From Candidatus Aminicenantota bacterium (GTDB taxonomy: Bacteria; Acidobacteriota; Aminicenantia; JAMOAD01): DNA of 37,940 nucleotides. Under the pieces are notes generated by a model that saw nothing but the letters and a program-made list of their open reading frames with translations, did no database searches and was not told where the DNA came from. Positions 33,021-37,940 of the stretch are shown here, piece by piece. Location: positions 1 through 37,940 of the forward strand of contig JALVQI010000111.1 of assembly GCA_027031485.1 (NCBI GenBank). The letters run 5' to 3'. Made by a program: the position numbers and the translations under genes. Numbering within the stretch: position 1 is the stretch's first letter; every line of letters begins with the position of its first letter.

Positions 33021-34061
33021 TTAATTTTTAAAGATTGAGTGAATGGCATCTATAGCCCTTTCAACATCCTTATCATCAATATCATTGTGGGTAACAAATC
33101 TTACAAGTTTATCATTAAAGGGTAGGGCAAGAACTTTATAGTTTTTGAGTTTTTCCAGAAAATCAAATGATGTTGTGTTTTTCATTTTCACCATAACAAA
33201 ATTTGTTTTAACCCTATCAAGCTCTATTTCTATATCCTTAATATCAGCTATACCTTCGGCAAGTCTTCTTGCCCTAATATGATCCTCTTCAAGTCTTTTT
33301 GTCATAACCTTTATTGAGATAATACCGGCAGCAGCAATTATTCCGGCTTGTCTCATACCGCCACCCAAATATTTTCTTACAATCCTTGCCTCTCTTATAA
33401 AATCCTTCTTCCCGACAAGAACAGAACCGACTGGAGCTGAAAGGCCCTTTGAAAGGCAGAACATTACTGAATCAAAATATTTTGTTATCTCCTTTACATC
33501 CACCTTTAAAGCTGTGGCTGCATTGAAAACCCTCGCACCATCAAGGTGAAAATGAAGATTATGCTTTTTTGCAATCTCTGAGACCTGTTTTATATAATCA
33601 ATAGGAATGGGAACTCCTCCCCAGAAATTGTGGGTATTTTCAAGAGCTATGGCCTTTGTTTCCGGAATATGATCCCTTAAACTTTTATGAATATTCTCCT
33701 CAATTTTTTCAATAGGAATTATTCCGTGATCAGATGATAAAACTCTCGGAAGGCTTCCAGCTATTCTTGAGACATTTCCCGCTTCATAATTGTATATATG
33801 TGAATGCTCTTCAAGAATTATCTCCTTTCCTTCACCGGCGGCAAGTTTTACTGCAATCGTATTTCCCATTGTGCCAGAAGGTACGAATAGAGCAGCCTCT
33901 TTACCCAGAGTTTCGGCTGCAAGCTCTTCAAGTTCTTTAACTGTCGGATCATCACCTAAAACATCATCTCCCACTTCAGCCTCATACATAGCCTTTCTCA
34001 TCTCCTCCGTGGGTCTTGTCACAGTATCACTTCTGAAATCAGAATATCCTTTGTATCCCAT
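33021..34061 (-). CDS. ltaE: Low-specificity threonine aldolase
   Basis: 346 residues. The PLP enzyme splits L-threonine or L-allo-threonine to glycine and acetaldehyde. Seen: DFRSDTVTRPTEEMR (8-22), GDDVLGDDPTV (31-41), PSGTMGN (61-67), EHSHIYNYEAG (85-95), HLDGARVFNAA (172-182), and the PLP-lysine block CLSKGLSAPVGS (Lys205). GGAGG precedes the ATG by five bases. It reads as a single gene with its own promoter. Together with peptidase T, the S9 peptidase and the symporter it points to amino acid fermentation. Confidence 0.94.
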   Translation of the reverse strand: MGYKGYSDFRSDTVTRPTEEMRKAMYEAEVGDDVLGDDPTVKELEELAAETLGKEAALFVPSGTMGNTIAVKLAAGEGKEIILEEHSHIYNYEAGNVSRIAGSLPRVLSSDHGIIPIEKIEENIHKSLRDHIPETKAIALENTHNFWGGVPIPIDYIKQVSEIAKKHNLHFHLDGARVFNAATALKVDVKEITKYFDSVMFCLSKGLSAPVGSVLVGKKDFIREARIVRKYLGGGMRQAGIIAAAGIISIKVMTKRLEEDHIRARRLAEGIADIKDIEIELDRVKTNFVMVKMKNTTSFDFLEKLKNYKVLALPFNDKLVRFVTHNDIDDKDVERAIDAIHSIFKN

Positions 34062-34090
34062 TTCATCCTCCTTAATAATTCATAAGTAAG

Positions 34091-34096
34091 ATTATA
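34091..34096 (-). promoter_or_regulatory. -10 box of the threonine aldolase promoter
   Basis: Minus-strand TATAAT (34096-34091), about 30 nt before the ATG, with the GGAGG ribosome site between. The -35 at 17 nt (TTTCTA) is weak. Confidence 0.4.
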
Positions 34097-34131
34097 GAAT
34101 ATTTTTTGTGATTTAGAAAGGGGACAGGGCG

Positions 34132-34227
34132 AGCTTTGAGCCTTGAGCCTTGAGCTAAATCGTGAATGGTGAATTGTTAATCGTGAATCGGCATAGTAGT
34201 TTGCAGGGGAAATTCATGAATTGCCCC
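34132..34227. repeat. Dispersed-repeat cluster with palindrome copy 2
   Basis: AGCTTTGAGCC with tandem TTGAGCC units (34132-34158; a copy at 16947-16966), then AATCGTGAATCGG (34179-34191; also 36484-36496), then an imperfect 22-bp palindrome around AATTCATGAATT (34206-34227; one mismatch from the 20-bp copies at 17048 and 36581). Such modules occur only near the ATPase genes of this window. No intact gene lies between 34062 and 34778; the stretch also holds the DUF234 remnant and a promoter. Confidence 0.7.
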
Positions 34228-34278
34228 CATAAATATTATTATTAAACACAAACGATTATAGGAGGACGGACATTTTAA

Positions 34279-34584
34279 TTTTGTAATAGTAATATATATT
34301 ACGGTAATGGAGATTACTGTAATGAGATTGATTTTGATTTTACAATCGCCGGAGGCTTCTGGGACAGACAGGGAAAAAATGAAATAGATCTTGTTCTTGC
34401 AAATCAGGAAAAAAGAATAGCTTATCTTTTTGAAATAAAGAGGAATGGAAAAAAGATTTTGAAAAAGAGGTTGGAATTTCTGAAACAGGCTAATCATATT
34501 ATAGGGGAACTTAATAATTATAAGACAGTAGTTTGTTCGGCATGGATTGATAAAACAGGCGTAAAAATTAAAATCGGATATTAA
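34279..34584 (+). pseudogene. Remnant of an AAA ATPase: DUF234 C-terminal domain only
   Basis: An open frame with no start codon encodes FDFTIAGGFWDRQGKNEIDLVLAN, then AYLFEIKRN, and ends IKIGY at TAA 34582. GG-(F/Y)-WDR-x-G-x-NEID is the hallmark of the DUF234 domain that ends one class of archaeal-type ATPases; the D-x(n)-E-x-K nuclease-like core is intact. Everything upstream (ATPase and linker, about 350 residues) is missing and replaced by dispersed repeats, so this is a truncated fossil of a third ATPase gene. Confidence 0.65.
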
Positions 34585-34743
34585 AAAAACAATTTCAAAA
34601 TTTTAATTTGGTTTATTTTTGTTCGGGATTTTTTTAATTAAAAACAAATAAAAGAAAGAAAATAATTGATCACAAGAAATTAGCTATATTTCTTATACTT
34701 TGCTCTTTTCTCAACTCTCAGTGCTCAATGCTATTTCGTTTTC

Positions 34744-34772
34744 TTGACAAAATATTTCCATATAGCTATTAT
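34744..34772 (+). promoter_or_regulatory. Leaderless promoter of the AAA-ATPase/nuclease gene
   Basis: TTGACA (34744-34749), exactly 17 nt, TATTAT (34767-34772), then six bases to the ATG at 34779. The expected start point falls on the ATG. No Shine-Dalgarno precedes that ATG. The longer frame from 34728 would include the promoter. Confidence 0.65.
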
Positions 34773-34778
34773 TTTATT

Positions 34779-36374
34779 ATGAATAAGAAGCTTAAAAATC
34801 TTCCGATAGGTATAAGTGATTTTAAAAGGATAAGAGAAAATGAGTATCTTTATATAGATAAGACAGAGGGAATTTATGAACTTATTTCAGGAGGAATGTA
34901 TTATTTTCTCTCAAGACCACGAAGGTTCGGAAAATCACTTTTAGTTTCAACACTTTATAATATATTCAGAGGGAAAAAGGAATTATTTAAGGGATTGTAC
35001 ATTTATGATAGTGATTATGAATGGGAAGAGTATCCGATTATTAGATTGGATTTTAATGGTATATCAAATACAAATCCTGAAATGCTAAATGATGACATAA
35101 GAATTGCACTTAACAGGATATTAAAGCAAGAAGAAATAGAACCTGTATTAAATAATAGTTCAATCCAAACGTTTTTTACTGAAGTAATAATCAGGATATA
35201 TGAAAAATATAAAAAGAGTATAGTATTTTTAGTTGACGAGTATGACAAGCCTATAATAAGTCATATAGGGAAGGGTAAGGAGGAGTTAAAAATAGCAGAT
35301 AAGAACAGGGAATTATTAAAGGATTTTTACGGAGTATTAAAGGAAATTGATGTTGTAACCAAGACGAGATTTGTATTTATAACAGGAATAACAAAGTTTT
35401 CAAAAGTATCAATATTTTCAGAGCTAAATAATTTAACTGATCTTACAATGAATAAAAGATACTGTGATATACTGGGAATAACAGAGGATGAGATGGATAG
35501 GGATTTAACTCCCTATATTGAAAGATTCTGTAAGGAAGAGAACATAAATTGTGAAGAGTTGAGAGAGGAATTAAGGGGATATTACAATGGATACAGGTTT
35601 TCATCAAAAGATGTAAGAGTGTATAATCCTTTTTCGCTATTTACGGCATTAGAATATCATTCAATTGAGAACTACTGGTTTGAGACTGGAACTCCAACGT
35701 TTTTAATAAATTTAATAAAAAAACAAAATATATACATACCTGAATATGAGAAACTAAAGGCAGATGAGTATATGTTTTCAACCTATGAAATTTCAGATTT
35801 AAGTACACTTCCTTTAATGTTTCAGTCAGGATATTTAACAATAAGAGATTATGATAAAAGATTAAGGCTATATGAGCTTGGCTATCCGAACAAAGAAGTA
35901 AAGGAATCATTCACTAAGAATCTATTTGCAGAATACTCAGGATTAAAGAGAAATACAAAGTATGCGGATGTAAGAGTTAATATTGAGGATGGAAAGATAG
36001 AAGAGGCAATAGAGGTAATGAAAAGTATATTTTCAGAAATACCCTATACATTAATGAGAGAGGATATGATAAATGAATTATACTTTCATATGATGTTTTA
36101 TTTAATAATATCAGCAAGCGGAGTGGGAATTACATCAGAGATATTGACGGCAAAGGGAAGGATAGATGCATTGATAGAGACGAGGGATAGGTATTATATA
36201 ATAGAGTTTAAATGTGATCAGGATTCAAGTAAGGCAATACAGCAAATAAAAGAGAAGAAATACTATGAGCCTTATAAGTACAGAGGCAAGGAAATAGTAT
36301 TAATAGGTATAAATTTTTCTACAGAGGATAAGAATATTTCGGATTATAAGATAGAGAAGTTGCGAACGAAGTGA
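34779..36374 (+). CDS. AAA-ATPase-like protein with C-terminal PD-(D/E)XK nuclease domain
   Basis: 531 residues from ATG 34779. The N-terminus PIGISDFKRIRENEYLYIDKT is the standard start of the PF09820 AAA-ATPase-like family; Walker A is SRPRRFGKSLL and Walker B is IVFLVDEYDKPI. A TKFSKVSIFSELNNL block and YNPFSLF follow. The C-terminal PF08011-type nuclease core is GRIDALIETRDRYYIIEFKCD, with Asp, Glu and Lys in place. The family is numerous in anaerobes, with unknown function. The last codons (LRTK) and the TGA lie in a GCGAACGAAGTGAGT repeat next to the MITE-like element, so the natural C-terminus may have been altered. It sits alone, in a repeat island. Confidence 0.9.
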   Translation: MNKKLKNLPIGISDFKRIRENEYLYIDKTEGIYELISGGMYYFLSRPRRFGKSLLVSTLYNIFRGKKELFKGLYIYDSDYEWEEYPIIRLDFNGISNTNPEMLNDDIRIALNRILKQEEIEPVLNNSSIQTFFTEVIIRIYEKYKKSIVFLVDEYDKPIISHIGKGKEELKIADKNRELLKDFYGVLKEIDVVTKTRFVFITGITKFSKVSIFSELNNLTDLTMNKRYCDILGITEDEMDRDLTPYIERFCKEENINCEELREELRGYYNGYRFSSKDVRVYNPFSLFTALEYHSIENYWFETGTPTFLINLIKKQNIYIPEYEKLKADEYMFSTYEISDLSTLPLMFQSGYLTIRDYDKRLRLYELGYPNKEVKESFTKNLFAEYSGLKRNTKYADVRVNIEDGKIEEAIEVMKSIFSEIPYTLMREDMINELYFHMMFYLIISASGVGITSEILTAKGRIDALIETRDRYYIIEFKCDQDSSKAIQQIKEKKYYEPYKYRGKEIVLIGINFSTEDKNISDYKIEKLRTK

Positions 36375-36376
36375 GT

Positions 36377-36480
36377 CCAGCACTTTCTTTCCAACAGTAA
36401 ATGTGAAAATGTTTCAATAAGATAGTAATGTAAGAAGAAAACTTCACTAAAGTTACACTAATCAATAAAGATAGTGCTGG
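36377..36480. mobile_element. MITE-like inverted-repeat element, copy B
   Basis: Ends CCAGCACTTTCTTT / AAAGATAGTGCTGG, 13 of 14 paired, 104 nt in all. The outer seven bases match element A at 17324-17426, both are followed by GTG, and the interiors share TAAATG and ACTAAT blocks at matching places. It begins 2 nt after the stop of the AAA-ATPase/nuclease gene. The stretch 36375-36683 otherwise holds AATCGTGAATCGG repeats and palindrome copy 3. Confidence 0.55.
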
Positions 36481-36580
36481 GTGAATCGTGAATCGGGGAT
36501 TTGAGTAGTAGAAGATTGGAGGAGTGGAAGAGTAGAACTGCGAATAGTGAATCGGGACAAAAAATAATAATTAACCGTAG

Positions 36581-36600
36581 GGGCAATTCATGAATTGCCC
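36581..36600. repeat. Dispersed 20-bp palindrome, copy 3
   Basis: GGGCAATTCATGAATTGCCC, identical to the copy at 17048-17067, and again preceded by GTAG. It lies between the MITE-like element and the antitoxin-like gene. Confidence 0.85.
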
Positions 36601-36649
36601 TATAACAAAAAAAATAATTTTTGATGTAAAGGGGTGAGTTAAAAAAACG

Positions 36650-36668
36650 CAAAAAAATGCTATAATAA
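36650..36668 (+). promoter_or_regulatory. Promoter of the antitoxin-like gene, same as hicB
   Basis: CAAAAAAATGCTATAATAA, identical over 19 bases to the hicB promoter (26914-26932), contains the extended -10 TGCTATAAT. AGGAGGG follows at 36674-36680. Confidence 0.6.
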
Positions 36669-36683
36669 CAATAGGAGGGAAAA

Positions 36684-36881
36684 ATAGAGATAATAATTTC
36701 AGATGATAAACTAAAAGAAACATTAAAAGAGGTTCTGATTGAACTTTTTAAGGAAAATAAAGATGAATTCAAGACTATAATATCAGAATCTTTAGAGGTT
36801 TTTATTATGGGTGAAGCAATTGAAGAGGGGCTTAGAACCAAAACGGTGGATAAGGAAAAAGTATTGAAAGAATTGAATTAA
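36684..36881 (+). pseudogene. Antitoxin-like gene with ATA in place of the start codon
   Basis: Behind a promoter and AGGAGGG site the frame ATA GAG ATA... runs 65 codons to TAA. It encodes EIIISDDKLKETLKEVLIELF, a middle EFKTIISESLEVFIM, and GEAIEEGLRTKTVDKEKVLKELN. This looks like the short helical antitoxins found before PIN or RelE toxins (AI-x-EGL-x-T-x-x-V-x-x-E-x-V-x-x-x-L). ATA stands where ATG is expected and no other start lies before the middle. No toxin gene follows. Either a rare AUA start is used or the gene is dead. The family assignment is tentative. Confidence 0.5.
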
Positions 36882-36957
36882 AATAAAAATTTCATAAAAA
36901 TTTTACTTTACGAAAAAAGTTAAGAAAGAGTAAAAACAAATAATCTAAGCAACAAAA

Positions 36958-36976
36958 AAAGAGGAAAATCCTCTTT
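36958..36976 (-). terminator. Rho-independent terminator of the tRNA-tadA-thiS unit
   Basis: AAAGAGGA / TCCTCTTT, eight perfect pairs with a 3-nt loop. On the minus strand a run of seven T follows (3 in the stem). It overlaps the stop codon of the ThiS/MoaD-like gene. Confidence 0.8.
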
Positions 36977-37172
36977 ACCCACCGGAAATAATCGGCCTTA
37001 TTGTTACCACTTCATCTTTTTTAATTATATAATTATCAGGCTTATTCTCTTTATCAATTATAACCATAAAAGCATCCTTTGGTTTGAGCTTTAAAAGGGA
37101 TTTGAGCTCTTCAACACTCATCTCTTTCTCAAATTCATACTCTTTTCTATTATATTTATCTATAACTTTCAT
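36975..37172 (-). CDS. ThiS/MoaD-type sulfur carrier protein
   Basis: 65 residues, ubiquitin-like fold: strand MKVIDKYNRKEYEFE, helix MSVEELKSLLKLK, and a C-terminal strand VVTIRPIISGG ending in the Gly-Gly that is adenylylated and thiocarboxylated. Such carriers give sulfur to thiamine thiazole (ThiS), molybdopterin (MoaD) or tRNA 2-thiouridine (TtuB). Neither thi nor moa genes are beside it. Its place at the end of a tRNA-tadA-tRNA transcript makes a tRNA-thiolation role possible (inference). After tRNA 3' processing the mRNA leader would be only 12 nt, without a Shine-Dalgarno. Confidence 0.85.
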   Translation of the reverse strand: MKVIDKYNRKEYEFEKEMSVEELKSLLKLKPKDAFMVIIDKENKPDNYIIKKDEVVTIRPIISGG

Positions 37173-37184
37173 CTGTTTAAAGGA

Positions 37185-37276
37185 TGGCGGAGGAGGTGGG
37201 ATTCGAACCCACGGTCCACCTCACGGCGGACACACGCTTTCCAAGCGTGCTCCTTAAGCCACTCGGACACCCCTCC
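37185..37276 (-). tRNA. tRNA-Ser(GGA)
   Basis: Acceptor stem GGAGGGG pairs with CTCCTCC (one G-U); discriminator G and CCA are encoded (CCA at 37185-37187). The anticodon loop TTGGAAA gives anticodon GGA, reading UCC and UCU. The long variable arm and the T-arm GTGGGTTCGAATCCCAC are normal for tRNA-Ser. The tadA-derived frame enters it and stops at the TAA in its D-loop. Confidence 0.96.
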
Positions 37277-37835
37277 ATCTATCTTTTTTTAATTTTTTTT
37301 TACTCTTTATTTTCTGGCGGAGAGGGAGGGATTCGAACCCCCGTCCCGGCTCATCACCGGAAAATCGATTTCGAGTCGACCCCGTTACGACCACTTCGGT
37401 ACCTCTCCTTTTTAGAAAAAAATCCTTTAAAATCTTTTCACAGCTTTCTCTCTCAACTTCAGCTTCCACTTCAAAGTGGTGGTTAAACTTTTCAAAGTAT
37501 CTTAAATAGACATCAACTCCACCTCTTATGGGATCGTATGCTCCGAAATAAAGTTTCTTAATTCTTGCATTTACAAGAGCCCCGATGCACATCAGGCAGG
37601 GCTCTTTTGTAACATAAATTTCCACATTGTTTAATCTGTAATTTCCTATTTTTTTAGCTATTTTTTTGAGAAGCAGAATCTCTGCATGGGCAGTGGGATC
37701 ATTTTTTACGATTACCTGATTATGAGCTTTCCCTATAATCTCACCGTCCAATACGGCAACAGCACCGACCGGAACTTCTCCCTTCTTTTCAGCTTTCTTT
37801 GCTTCTTTTAATGCTAATTCCATATATTTATTCAT
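37254..37835 (-). CDS. tadA: tRNA adenosine(34) deaminase, frame runs into two tRNA genes
   Basis: TadA converts A34 of tRNA-Arg(ACG) to inosine. The zinc site and catalytic residues are intact: AHAEILLL (His50, Glu52) and PCLMC (Cys80, Cys83), with GEVPVGAV and the HNQVI block. The family ends near residue 145-155, and here the expected end (ILKDFFLKRR) is at residue 144. But no stop follows: codon 143 already contains the first bases of tRNA-Ser(CGA), and the frame crosses that tRNA and the spacer to a TAA at 37254 in tRNA-Ser(GGA), giving 193 codons. RNase P cleavage at the tRNA 5' end would make a stop-less mRNA. An A7/T7 run at 37416-37422 matters: losing one base would give TAA after residue 140. 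It starts 16 nt after tRNA-Arg. Confidence 0.9.
   Translation of the reverse strand: MNKYMELALKEAKKAEKKGEVPVGAVAVLDGEIIGKAHNQVIVKNDPTAHAEILLLKKIAKKIGNYRLNNVEIYVTKEPCLMCIGALVNARIKKLYFGAYDPIRGGVDVYLRYFEKFNHHFEVEAEVERESCEKILKDFFLKRRGTEVVVTGSTRNRFSGDEPGRGFESLPLRQKIKSKKKLKKDRWRGVRVA
37315..37408 (-). tRNA. tRNA-Ser(CGA)
   Basis: Acceptor GGAGAGG pairs with CCTCTCC; discriminator G and CCA are encoded (37315-37317). Anticodon loop CTCGAAA gives CGA, reading UCG. It has the long variable arm of serine tRNA and T-arm GGGGGTTCGAATCCCTC. Its first bases are also codons 143-144 of tadA on the same strand, with no spacer between the two genes. Confidence 0.95.
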
Positions 37836-37851
37836 TTTTATAACCTTTTTT

Positions 37852-37925
37852 CACGCCCGAGAGGATTCGAACCTCCAACCTGCTGATTCGTAGTCAGACG
37901 CTCTGTCCTGTTGAGCTACGGGCGC
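37852..37925 (-). tRNA. tRNA-Arg(ACG)
   Basis: Acceptor GCGCCCG pairs with CGGGCGT (first pair G-U), discriminator G. The anticodon loop CTACGAA gives ACG, the one bacterial tRNA normally deaminated by TadA to ICG. T-arm GGAGGTTCGAATCCTCT is normal. Unlike the two serine tRNAs, no CCA is encoded (GAAAAAAGG follows), so CCA must be added. The tadA start codon follows after 16 nt. Confidence 0.95.
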
Positions 37926-37940
37926 AACAGGTGATTTTAT

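Noticed and set aside
34177-34497. Minus-strand 106-codon frame
   Set aside because: It lies over dispersed repeats and antisense to the DUF234 remnant, whose conserved motifs decide the coding strand.
34728-34778. Earlier start of the AAA-ATPase/nuclease gene
   Set aside because: It would place the TTGACA/TATTAT promoter in the coding region, and the family begins at the MNKKLKNLPIG start.
36458-36841. Minus-strand 127-codon frame
   Set aside because: It is antisense to the antitoxin-like gene and spans repeats; no ribosome site.
37184-37486. Plus-strand 100-codon frame
   Set aside because: It is antisense to two serine tRNA genes and tadA; this is the well-known false protein of tRNA regions.

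Overview
The window is 37.9 kb of AT-rich bacterial DNA, dense with genes and with no ribosomal RNA. It suggests a free-living, fermentative, probably diderm bacterium. The clues are a serine palmitoyltransferase-like enzyme, a citrate-lyase-type pair, peptidase T, threonine aldolase, a secreted S9 peptidase, membrane glycosyltransferases and a BatA-like VWA protein. The phylum cannot be fixed from what is visible.

Left part (1-16.8 kb), mostly housekeeping. It opens with the end of a YkoF/MTH1187-type thiamine-binding protein. Next come an NAD-dependent epimerase/reductase and, divergent from it, a tight operon of an SPT-like alpha-oxoamine synthase, apt, a 1048-residue membrane histidine kinase and a small secreted protein. 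A GT4 glycosyltransferase and dnaK (with its own promoter and a perfect terminator) lie on the minus strand, followed by a plus-strand GT-C membrane protein. A minus-strand operon runs mog - pepT - yhaM-like - dicarboxylate symporter - VWA protein, with overlapping or abutting genes.

Middle (16.8-27.4 kb), accessory DNA mixed with metabolism. A repeat island lies beside an AAA ATPase/DUF4143 gene that has three promoter-proximal iterons. Then comes a plus-strand cluster of tiny unrecognised genes (36, 79, 204 and 52 codons) behind two GC-rich hairpins; this is the best candidate for something undescribed. It is followed by a TMTC-like TPR membrane protein, citF with a fused citD-citE, an AlbA_2/HATPase regulator, and a hicBA locus whose toxin gene has a stop codon.

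Right part (27.4-37.9 kb). A metal-efflux-like operon (CDF transporter plus a permease split into two genes), an SDR, an S9 peptidase and a threonine aldolase precede a second repeat island. That island holds a DUF234 remnant, an intact AAA-ATPase/PD-(D/E)XK gene and an antitoxin-like gene without a usable start codon. The window ends with a minus-strand unit: tRNA-Arg(ACG) - tadA - tRNA-Ser(CGA) - tRNA-Ser(GGA) - ThiS/MoaD-like carrier - terminator. TadA deaminates A34 of the tRNA encoded just upstream of it, and the tadA frame has no stop before the next tRNA gene.

Two patterns cut across the window. Up to six genes have a sigma70-type -10 box (often TGnTATAAT) only 5-6 nt before the start codon and no Shine-Dalgarno, which suggests leaderless mRNAs. 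The two AAA-ATPase/nuclease genes each have a related 103-104 nt inverted-repeat element on their 3' side. All calls were made by reading the sequence and translated frames, without database searches.
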